A stretch of 64,000 nucleotides of DNA from Actinoplanes sandaracinus. GTDB lineage: Bacteria; Actinomycetota; Actinomycetes; Mycobacteriales; Micromonosporaceae. The notes beneath the pieces were generated by a model that saw nothing but the letters and a program-made list of their open reading frames with translations, ran no database searches and was not told where the DNA came from. Positions 24,236 through 33,454 of the stretch are shown here, one piece after another (the first letter of the stretch is position 1; the number at the start of each line of letters is the position of its first letter). Location: assembly GCF_030009775.1 (NCBI RefSeq), contig NZ_JASCTH010000026.1, positions 1 to 64,000 of the forward strand, written 5' to 3'. The position numbers were made by a program, and so were the translations under genes.

Positions 24236-25273
24236 GTGGAGATCCGCCTCTGGTCCGTCGCAGGTGAGGCGGATGCCGTCGCCGTCGCCGGCGCCGGGGC
24301 GAAGGTCCGCGAGACCGGGGACACCGTGTTCGCGGCCGGTCCGGACGCCACCGTCGTGATCGCCAGAGGGCTGCGCAACGCCGAGGACCTGACCGTCTCC
24401 GGCCCGTTCCCCCGCCTGATCGAGGGCCGCCTGACCGGCGGCGACGGTCTCCCGCTGCACGCGTTCGCCCGGCTCGGCGACGGCTGCCTGGCGCTGGGTA
24501 CCGCGCGGGTCAGCGCACTGGGCCGTCGCCGCGGGGTGCTGCACCGGCTCGACCTGCGGCTGGACACCCCGCTGCCCGAGCACCTGCTGGACCTGGCCGG
24601 GACCCCGGCCGAGCAGCCGGGCGCCGACTGGCTGGACCTGCTGCCCGAGGACCCGGTCAAGGCCCTGGAGATGTTCGTCGCCGACTGGTACGCCGAAGTC
24701 CCGCCGGGAACACCACTGCCGGCGCGGGGACAGCCGGAGCCGTTGCGCGCCTTCCACCGGGCGGCGGCCGGGCGGCCCGAGGTCTACGGCGGCTCACTGC
24801 TGGTCCACGGGGAGCCCGCGCCCGGCGGTCCGGCCGGGATGCCGATCATCGGGGAGAGCGCGGACGGCACGTTCGAGGTGCTGATCGAGGCGGGCGCGGA
24901 CGATCCTCATGTCTACTACCAGGGGCTCAGCGATCAGCCACTGCGTGAGCGGGAGCGGCTTTCCGCGTACCTCATGCTCATGGTTCTGGCTCGGGCGGCG
25001 ATGGACCGGCCGCCGGACGGTCTCGCCGAGGGTGGGATGGCCTTCGCCGACCGGGCGCAGGCCCGGCGGATCGTCGCGCCGCTGCGGCGCGTGCCGCTGC
25101 GCCCGCTGCGCTGGCCGTGCGCGCGGTCGCGGCTCTACGCCGGGCCCGGCACGGTGGTGCTGCTCGGCGCGGACGACGCCGACTGGTTCGAGGTGTACGT
25201 CGGCACCCGGCACCGGTCCGTGTTGCGCCGCCTGCGCAAGATCGGTCTCGACTGGGAGCATTTCGACGGCTGA
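24236..25273 (+). CDS. hypothetical protein
   Basis: I do not recognise this 345-residue protein. It is acidic, with no signal peptide or membrane helix. Residues 1-130 look like a beta-rich domain (ATVVIARGLRNAEDLTVSGP) and 130-230 are variable. Residues 235-345 are helical with many arginines (ARRIVAPLRRVPLRPLRWPC). The start is GTG 6 bases after TACCGT, so it is probably leaderless and transcribed by itself. Confidence 0.65.
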   Translation: MEIRLWSVAGEADAVAVAGAGAKVRETGDTVFAAGPDATVVIARGLRNAEDLTVSGPFPRLIEGRLTGGDGLPLHAFARLGDGCLALGTARVSALGRRRGVLHRLDLRLDTPLPEHLLDLAGTPAEQPGADWLDLLPEDPVKALEMFVADWYAEVPPGTPLPARGQPEPLRAFHRAAAGRPEVYGGSLLVHGEPAPGGPAGMPIIGESADGTFEVLIEAGADDPHVYYQGLSDQPLRERERLSAYLMLMVLARAAMDRPPDGLAEGGMAFADRAQARRIVAPLRRVPLRPLRWPCARSRLYAGPGTVVLLGADDADWFEVYVGTRHRSVLRRLRKIGLDWEHFDG

Positions 25274-25403
25274 GCTCGCCGATCGTGCTCGGCGGAGGAT
25301 TCTTGCATTGGCGACTTCTCTACGAACAACGGTTGGCGGCCAAGAGGGTGAGGCTGGTCCCGCGCAACGCACTCAATGCAAGACTCCCGTCCGAGGTCGG
25401 CAA

Positions 25404-25415
25404 ATGCGATCGCAT
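25404..25415. repeat. perfect 12-bp palindrome ATGCGATCGCAT
   Basis: ATGCGATCGCAT lies in an A/T-richer 173-227-base gap before the FtsX-like gene, followed by TGATCA and AATTATCGG. It may be an operator. The remainder of the gap shows no gene. Confidence 0.35.
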
Positions 25416-25487
25416 ATGATCATCAATTATCGGTAATGGCTGACAAATGAATACTGTGCCGCCAAGGAGGGCATCGGCTTGCTCTGA

Positions 25488-25493
25488 TACAGT
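25488..25493 (+). promoter_or_regulatory. -10 element of a leaderless promoter
   Basis: TACAGT is followed by 7 bases and then the GTG at 25501. This is the reason for choosing that start over the ATG at 25447. Confidence 0.45.
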
Positions 25494-25500
25494 CCCCGGC

Positions 25501-26046
25501 GTGTCCCATTCGACCCCTTATTCAAGTTCCGGCCTCTCGCCGCTCGAGCAACCACCAATCGCGCAGCATCCGAGTGCACCGCCACGGCGATGGATCATCC
25601 ACCTCGCGGTGGCGCTGGTGGCGCTGATCGCCGGAGCCGGCGCGGCGACGTCAGGTCTGCTATTGGCCGGCTGGACCAAACCCGCGGAACAACGTTACGG
25701 CGTCGCCTTCTTCCTCGAGGAGGAGATAACCGCAACACAGAAGACCGCCATACAGGCGGAATTGGAGAAGGCTTCCGCGACGGGAGGTCTACGCTACGAG
25801 TCCGGCGAGGAAGCGTTCGCCAGATACAAGGAAATGCATAAGAACGAACCCGGTTTGATCGAGAAAATCGAAGAATCCGGCGCGAGCAACAGTCTGCCCG
25901 CTTCGTTTCGGCTGACCGTTGAAGCGTCCGATTTTGATTGTCGAACCATGGAGGCGGTCGGGGCCCTTCCTGGAGTCAAGCAATACAGTGTCCTCATCGA
26001 GCCCATCAACCAGATTCCCGGCTTCGCGGTCCGCTGTTCCTGGTGA
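25501..26046 (+). CDS. membrane-anchored protein with a stand-alone FtsX extracellular domain
   Basis: The 181-residue protein has a Ser/Pro-rich N-terminus, one membrane helix (about 32-55, LAVALVALIAGAGAATSGLL) and an extracellular domain. That domain resembles the ECD of the division protein FtsX (GVAFFLEEEITATQKTAIQA, then RYESGEEAFARYKEMH, then LPASFRLTVE). It lacks the four-helix permease part and no FtsE ATPase is nearby, so it is not a normal FtsX. It could be a paralogue that binds a peptidoglycan hydrolase. An alternative start is the ATG at 25447. Confidence 0.7.
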   Translation: MSHSTPYSSSGLSPLEQPPIAQHPSAPPRRWIIHLAVALVALIAGAGAATSGLLLAGWTKPAEQRYGVAFFLEEEITATQKTAIQAELEKASATGGLRYESGEEAFARYKEMHKNEPGLIEKIEESGASNSLPASFRLTVEASDFDCRTMEAVGALPGVKQYSVLIEPINQIPGFAVRCSW

Positions 26047-26070
26047 TCGGCTCGTGTGACACTTCCCGCC

Positions 26071-26916
26071 TCAGACCGAGGCGATCGTCGACGGCACCTC
26101 GTCGAGGATCTCGCGGGCCAGGAAGCCCGTCCGGCCGTACCTCGGAGCCAGCCGCTGACCGCTGACCGCGTGGGCGAAGGCGGCCCAGCAGGCGGCCTGG
26201 GCCGGCTCGGCGCCCCGGCCGAGCAGGCCGGCCACGATGCCCGCGCGGACGTCGCCGCTGCCCGAGGTGCCGAGGCCGGTGTCGCCGCTCTCCTCGCGCC
26301 AGCACTCTCCGTCCGGGGTGGCGATATGGCCGTAGAGCGAGACCACCGCGTCGTGGCGAGACGCCAGTTCGTACGCCGCCGCGGCCAGATCGTCGCCGGG
26401 CTCGCGGCCCAACAGGTGCCCGGCCTCGACCAGGTTGGGGGTGAGCACCGCCCGGCGCTGCGGCAGCAGGCCGGGGTCCTTGCTGAGGGCGCCGAGGGCG
26501 TACGCGTCCAGCACCACCGCGGTGTCCCGTCCGGCGGCACCGAGAACCGCTCTCATCAGCCGGATCGTGCTGTCGATGTCGTCGAGGCCCGGGCCGAGCG
26601 CGATCACGTCGGCCTCCGCGGCCATCGCCAGGATGTCGTCGGAGGGGGCGCCGTCCGGGCCCAGGCCGACCACCTTGGCCTCCGGCACGGCGACGCTGAG
26701 GGCGACCGCGGACTCCTCGGCCACCACGAGCTGCAGACGGCCGGCGCCGGCCCGCAGCGCCGCCACCCCGGCCAGCAGCACCGCGCCCGGCGTGCAGCGG
26801 GCGCCGCCGGCCACCAGGACGGTGCCACGCTCGGTCTTGCCGCCCTCCGGGTTCGGCAGCGGCCAGCCGCGCAGCAGCCGGGGCGTGACCACCCGCTCCT
26901 CAGACCGGTTCGGCAT
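26071..26916 (-). CDS. nnrD: NAD(P)H-hydrate dehydratase (carbohydrate-kinase fold)
   Basis: This repair enzyme dehydrates hydrated NADH and NADPH at the expense of ATP or ADP. The 281-residue protein has the ribokinase-like fold of YjeF C-domains (GTVLVAGGARCTPGAVLLAG, then IALGPGLDD, then TPNLVEAG). The catalytic aspartate loop is GTSGSGDVRAGIVAG. The epimerase partner domain (NnrE) is absent. The ATG at 26916 has AGGAGG and lies 17 bases inside the upstream phosphatase gene, so the two are coupled. Confidence 0.88.
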   Translation of the reverse strand: MPNRSEERVVTPRLLRGWPLPNPEGGKTERGTVLVAGGARCTPGAVLLAGVAALRAGAGRLQLVVAEESAVALSVAVPEAKVVGLGPDGAPSDDILAMAAEADVIALGPGLDDIDSTIRLMRAVLGAAGRDTAVVLDAYALGALSKDPGLLPQRRAVLTPNLVEAGHLLGREPGDDLAAAAYELASRHDAVVSLYGHIATPDGECWREESGDTGLGTSGSGDVRAGIVAGLLGRGAEPAQAACWAAFAHAVSGQRLAPRYGRTGFLAREILDEVPSTIASV

Positions 26917-27616
26917 TGACGTCCTCCTGTCTGGTCGGCGGGGCGTCCGCACGGCGCAGGTGGGCGACCGAGTTGAAGAGCTCGCGTTCGAGGCGGCCGT
27001 CCTCGCCGCGCCAGCTGCTGATCGAACAGTTCGCGATGGTGGTGCGGCGGGCCAGCGCCATCAAGTCGGCCTCGCTCATCCCCTCGGCGAGGTAGCGCAC
27101 CATCAGCACGGTGGCCTCGTGGGCGAAGAGGACCACCCGGCCCCCGGGATGGTCCTCGCGGATCTCCCGCAGCAGGGCCCGTAGCCGCAGCAGCACGTCG
27201 GCCCAGGACTCACCACCCGGCGGCCGGTAGTAGAACTTGCCGAGCCGTTCCCGGCGGCGCGCCTCGTCGGGGAACCGGGCCTGCACCCCGCGGGCGGTGA
27301 GCAGATCGAGCACACCGAGCTCGCGGTCCCGCAGGCGCTCGTCCACCACGACCGGAACGCCGCTGCCGGCCAGCGCGATCTCGGCGGTCTGCCGGGTGCG
27401 CAGGTAGGGCGAGACCACGGCCAGCTCCGGCGGGTGCTCGGCCAGGTGACGGCCGACCGCCTCGGCCTGCTCCCGGCCGGTCGGCGCGAGCGGCACGTCG
27501 GCGTCGCGTTCCGGGATGTCGATCAACTCCGCGCCGCCGGTCTCGGCGTTCTGGGCGGTGACGTTGCCGGTGCTCAGGCCGTGCCGTACCACCGTCAGCG
27601 AGTGCAACTGCTCCAT
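26900..27616 (-). CDS. histidine phosphatase (phosphoglycerate mutase-like)
   Basis: The 238-residue protein has the catalytic RHG motif near the N-terminus (TVVRHGLSTGN). It also has the second arginine (SPYLRTRQTAEIAL), an acidic active-site residue (DRELGVLD) and the second histidine (VLFAHEATVLMVRYLAEG). Substrates in this superfamily range from sugar phosphates to proteins; none is indicated. The ATG is 6 bases after TAAGGC, so it may be leaderless. It overlaps nnrD. Confidence 0.88.
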   Translation of the reverse strand: MEQLHSLTVVRHGLSTGNVTAQNAETGGAELIDIPERDADVPLAPTGREQAEAVGRHLAEHPPELAVVSPYLRTRQTAEIALAGSGVPVVVDERLRDRELGVLDLLTARGVQARFPDEARRRERLGKFYYRPPGGESWADVLLRLRALLREIREDHPGGRVVLFAHEATVLMVRYLAEGMSEADLMALARRTTIANCSISSWRGEDGRLERELFNSVAHLRRADAPPTRQEDVNAEPV

Positions 27617-27747
27617 GCCGGGGCCTTACCCCGGTTCCGGCCCGGCTACCCCCCCGCCGGGCCGCCCGGTCGAGCCGGTGGCGCCGGCCGAATGGGATCG
27701 AGTCGACATTCGCTACATCACGGCGGTCCGGATCCGATGAGCTCACC

Positions 27748-30117
27748 ATGCACGTCCAGAGCGCGTTCCGTCCCGCCCGGCGCCGTCCCGATCCGGCGTT
27801 GGTGGCAGCGCTCGGCCTCATCACGTTCGTGATGGGCTGGTTCGTCACCGGGCTGTGGCATGTCTGGGGACAGCCGATGCTGCCGTGGCTCGCCATTCCG
27901 GCGCTGTCGGCGCTGACCACCTACGAGTGCTGGCGGACGTCTTGCTGCGCGGGGCTCGACGCGGACACCCGCCGGTTCTGGGGACGCCTCGGCCTCGCCT
28001 GCGTCATCCTCGTCCCGGGCGCGCTCAGCACCATGTACGACGCGCTGAGCGGCCCGGTCCCGTCGCAGCTCATCTCGGTTCGTACCCAGATCCTCTTCGG
28101 GTGCGCGCTGGCGCTGGTCCTCACAGCGCTGCTGCGGCTGCCCTCCTGGCGGCGGACCAGCGGCGACTGGCTGCGTTTCGGCCTGGACACCGGCATCACC
28201 ATGATCATCGCCGGGACGCTGGTCTGGCACTACTCGCTGAGCCGCATCGACTTCTCCTCGTCGCCGACCGCCACCCCGCCCTCGGTCATCGTGACCGTCA
28301 TCGTGGCGGCGGTCTCGCTGGTCACCTTCGTGAAGGTCGCGTTCTCCGGAGCCGGCCGACTGGACCGGGGTTCTCTCTACCTGCTCTCCGCCGGGGTCGC
28401 CATGGCCGCGGCCGCCGGGACGATCGCGCCGTTCATCCTCGACCGGCCCTACCTGTCCACCGGAATGGTCGCCTTCCCGGTGGCGGAGATCGCCACCATC
28501 GTCGCGGCCCGGCGGCAACGCCTGCGGCGGGACGCGCCACCACCGGCCCGGCCGGTGGCACGGCGGTTCAGCCTGGTCCCCTACCTTTCGGTCGGCCTGC
28601 TCTACGTGGCTGTGCTGCGGTTCGTGGCGCCGGCCGGTGGAGAGGTCCTGCTGCTGGCGCTCGCGGCCACCGCGGTCACCGTGCTGGTGGTGCTCCGGCA
28701 GCTCACCACGCTGCGCGACAACGCCCGCCTGCTGGACACCGTGGACGCCAGCCTGACCCAGCTCAAGGCGTACCAGAAGCAGCTCGACCACCAGATCACG
28801 CACGACGAGCTCACCGGGATCGGCAACCGGTCGGCGTACGCCGACGAGATCTCCGCCCGGCTCGCCGCCGGCGAGCCGTTCGTGGTCGCCCTGCTCGACC
28901 TCGACGACTTCAAAACCGTCAACGACCGGTACGGGCACAGCACCGGTGACGCCCTGCTCCGGACCATCAGCCGGCGCCTGCACGACCGGCTGCGCCCGGA
29001 GGACACCGTGGCCCGGCTCGGCGGCGACGAGTTCACCCTGCTGCTGCCCGGCCTGTCCACGGCGGAGACCGACGGCCTGCTGCGCGAACTGCTCACCGTG
29101 GTGCAGGCGCCGGTGCTGGAGGGCGACCTGGAGATGGTGCCGCGGATCAGCGTCGGCCTGACCGCGAGCCGGCCCGACGACACCGCAGGAGAACTGCTGC
29201 GCCGCGCCGACGTGGCGATGTACGCCGCCAAGACCGCGGGCGGCGGCCGGTGGACCTGGTTCGACCCGATCATGGACCAGCTCGCCGCGGACGACGCCCG
29301 GCTCGCCGCCGACCTGCGCCAGGCCATCGCCCGTGACGAGCTGTTCCTGCTCTACCAGCCGATCGTCGAACTGCCGCACGGCGGGCTCGCCGGGGTCGAG
29401 GCGCTCGTCCGCTGGCGGCACCCGAAACACGGGCTGATCTCCCCCGGCGTGTTCATCCCGCTGGCCGAGCGCAACGGATACATCGTCGAGGTCGGCCGCT
29501 GGGTGGTCGAACAGGCCGTTCAGCAGGCCGCCCGGTGGGAGCGCGAGCTCGGCCCGGACGCGCCGGCCAAGGTGAGCGTGAACGTGTCGGCCCGCCAGCT
29601 GGGCGAGCCCGGATTCCCGGCCGAGATGGCGGCGGTGCTGTCGGCCGCCGGCCTGGACCCGGCCCGGCTGGTAGTGGAGGTCACCGAGACCGCGGTGCTC
29701 GGCACCGGCGTGGCGCTGGAGGTCGTGCGGGCCCTGGCGGCCCAAGGCCTGAGCATCGCGCTGGACGACTTCGGCACCGGCCAGTCGTCGCTGAGCCTGC
29801 TCGTCCACTGCCCGGTCAGCTGGCTGAAGGTGGACAAGTCATTCGTCGACGGGGTGACCACCGACAGCCCCCAGGCGGTGATCGTGGACAGCCTGATCGG
29901 CATCACCGAGGGGCTGCGGATGCAAGCCGTCGCCGAGGGCGTGGAGACCGCTGAACAGGCCGAACGGCTGCACCAGGCCGGCTACCGGTTCGCGCAGGGA
30001 TTCCACTTCGCGCGTCCGATGAGCGAAGCCGACATCGAGCTGCTGGCCACCGTGCGGGAACCTCGTCGGTCACCGGCCGACCTGGGATCCGTCTCCCGAA
30101 CGCCGAGCAGCCGATGA
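27748..30117 (+). CDS. membrane GGDEF-EAL protein (c-di-GMP cyclase/phosphodiesterase)
   Basis: The 789-residue protein has an N-terminal membrane region of about eight hydrophobic helices (residues 18-320). A coiled linker (LTQLKAYQKQLDHQITHD) leads to a GGDEF domain with an intact RLGGDEF (near residue 423). An EAL domain follows with GVEALVRWRHP (near 550), DDFGTGQSSL and KVDKSFVDG. Both catalytic motifs are complete, so it could make or break c-di-GMP. In Actinobacteria this messenger controls development through BldD. It is followed after 65 bases by a second protein of the same kind. No clear ribosome site was seen. Confidence 0.93.
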   Translation: MHVQSAFRPARRRPDPALVAALGLITFVMGWFVTGLWHVWGQPMLPWLAIPALSALTTYECWRTSCCAGLDADTRRFWGRLGLACVILVPGALSTMYDALSGPVPSQLISVRTQILFGCALALVLTALLRLPSWRRTSGDWLRFGLDTGITMIIAGTLVWHYSLSRIDFSSSPTATPPSVIVTVIVAAVSLVTFVKVAFSGAGRLDRGSLYLLSAGVAMAAAAGTIAPFILDRPYLSTGMVAFPVAEIATIVAARRQRLRRDAPPPARPVARRFSLVPYLSVGLLYVAVLRFVAPAGGEVLLLALAATAVTVLVVLRQLTTLRDNARLLDTVDASLTQLKAYQKQLDHQITHDELTGIGNRSAYADEISARLAAGEPFVVALLDLDDFKTVNDRYGHSTGDALLRTISRRLHDRLRPEDTVARLGGDEFTLLLPGLSTAETDGLLRELLTVVQAPVLEGDLEMVPRISVGLTASRPDDTAGELLRRADVAMYAAKTAGGGRWTWFDPIMDQLAADDARLAADLRQAIARDELFLLYQPIVELPHGGLAGVEALVRWRHPKHGLISPGVFIPLAERNGYIVEVGRWVVEQAVQQAARWERELGPDAPAKVSVNVSARQLGEPGFPAEMAAVLSAAGLDPARLVVEVTETAVLGTGVALEVVRALAAQGLSIALDDFGTGQSSLSLLVHCPVSWLKVDKSFVDGVTTDSPQAVIVDSLIGITEGLRMQAVAEGVETAEQAERLHQAGYRFAQGFHFARPMSEADIELLATVREPRRSPADLGSVSRTPSSR

Positions 30118-30182
30118 AGCGGCTTTAGCCGGATACCTCCCGCCGCGCGCCGAAATACGGCAGCGTCGGGGCAGGGGGTGTG

Positions 30183-32594
30183 ATGAACGTTCGGCAGAAG
30201 CTCCTCGGCGGCTACCTCCTGGTGGCGGTCACCGTGGCGGCGACCGCCCTGATCTCCTGGCACGTCAGCACGAGGTCCGCGGAACAGGCCGCGGCTCTCG
30301 AAGCCGCCCGGCTCGCGAGCGGCATCGCCAAGGACGTGTCCCTCGGCCTCGTCCGGGAGGACGACGACGAGGTCGCCACCCCGCTCTACTACAGCCCCTC
30401 GGCCCTCGACCACTACCTGCGCCGGATCCACGAGACCCAGCAGCGGGACGTCGTGGTGGTCGACTACGGCGGCTACATCATCGGCGACGTCGTCGCGGAG
30501 AACGTCGGCACCCACTTCGACCACGACAGCGGCGACGAGGTCGCGCGGACCGTCGACGACGGCGAATCCCGGATCTTCATCGAGACCAGTCCCGGCCACC
30601 CGGACGGGATCCGGCAGGTCGTCGTGCCGATGCAGAACAAGATCGGCAGGACGATCGGTGCGGTCATCCTGGAGTACACGCCCACCTACGACCAGATGAT
30701 GAACGCCACCCGGCAGGCCCGCACCGTCACCGTGGCCAGCGCCGCCGTCGTCATCCTCCTCGTCGCCGGGCTGGGCCTCGGACTGGCCCGCTCGGTCACC
30801 CGCCGGATCACCTCCCTCACCACGGCGGTGGGGAGCATCCGTACCGGCGACTACTCCCGGCGCGTCCCCACCGAGGGCCGCGACGAGATCGGACGGCTGG
30901 CCCGGGCCTTCAACTCGATGGCCGACCAACTCGAGCGCTCGGCCCGGCAGATCCTCGCCAAGGAGTACACCGACAGCATCCTCGCCAACGCCGGCGAAGG
31001 CATCTGCGGCATCGACCAGGCCGGGCGGATCGCCTTCGCCAACGAGGCCGCCGGGCGGATCACCGGGCTCGGCGTCAGCGGGCTGCTCCAGCGGGAGGCG
31101 ACCGTGCTGCTGCCCGAAGCGGGAGACGTCCTGACCACCGGCACACGCGAAGGCCGCCTCCAGCGCCCGGACGACACGACGGTACGGGTCGAGTACACGG
31201 TCAGCGGCCTGGAGAAGGAGGGCCGGCCGTTCGGGGCGGTGGTCGTGCTGCGCGACGTCACCCGGCAGCGGGACCTGGAACACGACCTGCGACACCAGGC
31301 CCTGCACGACGGGCTCACCGGGCTGCCCAACCGCAAACTGCTGCTCGACCGGCTCGACCACGCGCTCACCCGGGCCCGCGCTTCCGGCGAGCGGATCGCC
31401 CTGCTCTACCTGGACCTGGACGGGTTCAAACGGGTCAACGACAGCCTCGGCCACAACGCCGGCGACCTGCTGCTGCGGACCGCCGCCGAACGCCTCACCA
31501 GCGTGCTGCGACCGCAGGACACGGTGGCCCGGCTCGGCGGCGACGAGTTCGCCGTCCTGCTCGAGGCGCCGGGCACCGACACCGTCGAGGACCTGACCCG
31601 CGCCTGCCTCGACGCGATCTCCCGGCCGTTCTTGGTGCACGGCCGGGAAGCGGTGGTGACCGTCAGCATCGGCACCGTTCCCGACGCGGCCCGGTACGCC
31701 GACGCCGACGAGGTGGTCCGCAACGCCGACGTCGCCATGTACGCGGCCAAGGACCTCGGCAAGAACCGCTCCATGACGTTCGAGACCCGGATGCACGAAC
31801 AACTCCTCAGCCGCCTCGACCAGGAGAACCGCCTGCGGGACGCGGTGCACCGCGGCGAGATGCGGCTGCACCTGCAACCGGTCGTCACGGTGCCCGGCCT
31901 CGCCATGTCCGGCGCCGAGGCCCTGATCCGCTGGCAGGACCCGCATCGCGGGCTCCAGGCGCCCGGCACGTTCATCCCGCTCGCCGAGGAGACCGGCATG
32001 ATCATCGAGATCGACCGGTGGATCCTGCTCGAAGCCTGTCACACCGTCCGGCACTGGCAGCAGAAGAACCCGCGGACCGCGCCCGCCTGGGTCAGCGTCA
32101 ACCTCTCCGCCGCCCACCTCGACCTGCCCGACCTGACCGACCACGTCGCGTACGCCCTGGCCGCCACCGGCCTGTCACCGCACTGCCTGGTGCTCGAACT
32201 GACCGAGACCGTGCTGATGCGCGACGTGGCCGTCACCTCCGGCCGGCTGGACGAACTGCGCCGCCTCGGCGTGCGGATCGCCATCGACGACTTCGGGACC
32301 GGGTACTCGTCGCTGGGCTACCTGCGGGACATCCCGGTGGACGTGCTCAAGATCGATCGCTCGTTCATCACCGGACTGGTCGGCAACGGACGACAGCAGG
32401 AGCTGGTCAGCGCCATCATGCAGCTGGGGCACACGCTCGGGCTGCGGGTGGTGGCCGAAGGGGTGGAGGACGCCGATCAGCTGGCGCTGCTCAGTGTGAT
32501 GGGCTGCAAGTACGCCCAGGGATACCACCTGGGGCGGCCGGAGCCGGCCGAGTCGCTCTACTCACGCCTCTCGGCGCCCGTCCTCAACCCCTGA
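30183..32594 (+). CDS. sensor GGDEF-EAL protein with HAMP and PAS domains
   Basis: This 803-residue c-di-GMP protein has a first membrane helix (7-29) and an extracytoplasmic sensor (about 30-178, VVVVDYGGYIIGDVVAEN). A second membrane helix (180-200) leads to a HAMP domain (about 200-255), a PAS domain (about 265-375) and a GGDEF domain with RLGGDEFAVLLE (near 450). An EAL domain follows with GAEALIRWQDP (near 577), DDFGTGYSSLGYL and KIDRSF. It may take an external signal and adjust c-di-GMP. It is probably cotranscribed with the preceding gene. GGGGG 4 bases before the ATG supports the start. Confidence 0.93.
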   Translation: MNVRQKLLGGYLLVAVTVAATALISWHVSTRSAEQAAALEAARLASGIAKDVSLGLVREDDDEVATPLYYSPSALDHYLRRIHETQQRDVVVVDYGGYIIGDVVAENVGTHFDHDSGDEVARTVDDGESRIFIETSPGHPDGIRQVVVPMQNKIGRTIGAVILEYTPTYDQMMNATRQARTVTVASAAVVILLVAGLGLGLARSVTRRITSLTTAVGSIRTGDYSRRVPTEGRDEIGRLARAFNSMADQLERSARQILAKEYTDSILANAGEGICGIDQAGRIAFANEAAGRITGLGVSGLLQREATVLLPEAGDVLTTGTREGRLQRPDDTTVRVEYTVSGLEKEGRPFGAVVVLRDVTRQRDLEHDLRHQALHDGLTGLPNRKLLLDRLDHALTRARASGERIALLYLDLDGFKRVNDSLGHNAGDLLLRTAAERLTSVLRPQDTVARLGGDEFAVLLEAPGTDTVEDLTRACLDAISRPFLVHGREAVVTVSIGTVPDAARYADADEVVRNADVAMYAAKDLGKNRSMTFETRMHEQLLSRLDQENRLRDAVHRGEMRLHLQPVVTVPGLAMSGAEALIRWQDPHRGLQAPGTFIPLAEETGMIIEIDRWILLEACHTVRHWQQKNPRTAPAWVSVNLSAAHLDLPDLTDHVAYALAATGLSPHCLVLELTETVLMRDVAVTSGRLDELRRLGVRIAIDDFGTGYSSLGYLRDIPVDVLKIDRSFITGLVGNGRQQELVSAIMQLGHTLGLRVVAEGVEDADQLALLSVMGCKYAQGYHLGRPEPAESLYSRLSAPVLNP

Positions 32595-32612
32595 GCGGTG
32601 CCGGCTCCCCCG

Positions 32613-32645
32613 GCGCCGGGGAGACGGGCGCCGGGGAGACGGGCG
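32613..32645. repeat. short direct repeats after the GGDEF-EAL gene
   Basis: GGCGCCGGGGAGACGG occurs twice in tandem in the gap between the convergent GGDEF-EAL and DinB-like genes. It is probably simple slippage in the terminator region. Confidence 0.4.
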
Positions 32646-32679
32646 CCGATGCCACGGCGCCTTCGCCGGCCGTACGAGA

Positions 32680-33252
32680 TCAGGGTGTCGATCTTTGCCG
32701 GTCGTGCCGGAACAGGTCGCGGAGCAGCAGGATCTCGGCGCCGTGATGGATGACCTCGCGGTTGATGTGCAGGACCAGCGTGGCGAGGCTCTCCTCGGCG
32801 TAGGGGCCCTCCGCCGGGCCGCACGGGTGCTGGAGGCCGTCGACGCCGAGGGCGGTGACCCCGGCCGACCAGGCCGCGTAGGCGGCGTCGAGTTGCGCCA
32901 GCGCCTCGGTGGCCGTGCCCGCGTAGCGGAAACTCCCGTAGTCGGTGGGCGGGCCCCCGAAGTGGGCGGCGACGCGGGCGCCGAGGACGCCGACGATGAT
33001 GTGGCCGAGCCGCCAGGCGATCGTGGTGACCGGCGGCGGTGAGGGCTCGGGGTACTCCCAGTCGATGGTGAAGTCACCGGCTCCGGCGGCCATCGCGGTG
33101 GCGGCCGTGCCTCGCGGGCGGACGCTCCAGGCGCCGGGGGCGGGCTCCCAGAAGTACTCGCCGTCGGTGAGGCCGTCCAGGCCGGGACGCAGTTGGACGC
33201 GCCAGTGATGGTCGAGCTGTTCGCGGAGGTGGAGGTTCCAGTCGAGGCCCAT
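32680..33252 (-). CDS. DinB-like protein
   Basis: The 190-residue protein has the four-helix DinB/YfiT pattern with three likely metal-binding histidines (LDHHWRVQL near the N-terminus, LGHIIVG, and INREVIHHGAEI). The family includes thiol S-transferases that use bacillithiol or mycothiol, so a mycothiol-linked role is possible, but no substrate is indicated. The start at 33252 (MGLDWNLHL) fits the family. It is convergent with the GGDEF-EAL gene. Confidence 0.85.
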   Translation of the reverse strand: MGLDWNLHLREQLDHHWRVQLRPGLDGLTDGEYFWEPAPGAWSVRPRGTAATAMAAGAGDFTIDWEYPEPSPPPVTTIAWRLGHIIVGVLGARVAAHFGGPPTDYGSFRYAGTATEALAQLDAAYAAWSAGVTALGVDGLQHPCGPAEGPYAEESLATLVLHINREVIHHGAEILLLRDLFRHDRQRSTP

Positions 33253-33306
33253 GACTCCAGGATGCACGCCGGGCGCGTGGGAGGCCGGGCGGCGCGAGCA
33301 TTGGAG

Positions 33307-33399
33307 ACGGCCACCGCCCACCCAGCGGGTGAGTGAGCGGTGGCCGTGATCGAGGGCCGGCCCGCGCCGGCGCCGGGGTGGAAGGGCCGGCGCCGGCCC
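33307..33399. repeat. cluster of strong inverted repeats upstream of the DinB-like gene
   Basis: ACGGCCACCGC and GCGGTGGCCGT (33307-33317, 33337-33347) have 11-bp arms with a nested ACCC/GGGT stem. GGGCCGGCGCCGGCCC (33384-33399) is a 16-bp palindrome. No gene was seen in this 202-base gap (33253-33454). The repeats may end the pulA transcript or separate it from the next. Confidence 0.45.
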
Positions 33400-33420
33400 G
33401 GGGTCGGCGGGACCCGCGGT

Positions 33421-33449
33421 CTCCCGCCGGCCGGGCTGGCCGGCGGGAG
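33421..33449 (-). terminator. hairpin terminator after the amylopullulanase gene
   Basis: CTCCCGCCGGCC (33421-33432) pairs perfectly with GGCCGGCGGGAG (33438-33449) around a 5-base loop, 5 bases after the stop codon. There is no U-tract, which is usual for actinobacterial terminators. Confidence 0.65.
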
Positions 33450-33454
33450 GCGGG

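Noticed and set aside
27718..32144. Two long minus-strand frames (696 and 720 codons) opposite the GGDEF-EAL genes
   Set aside because: They are antisense shadows; the plus-strand proteins have complete catalytic motifs.
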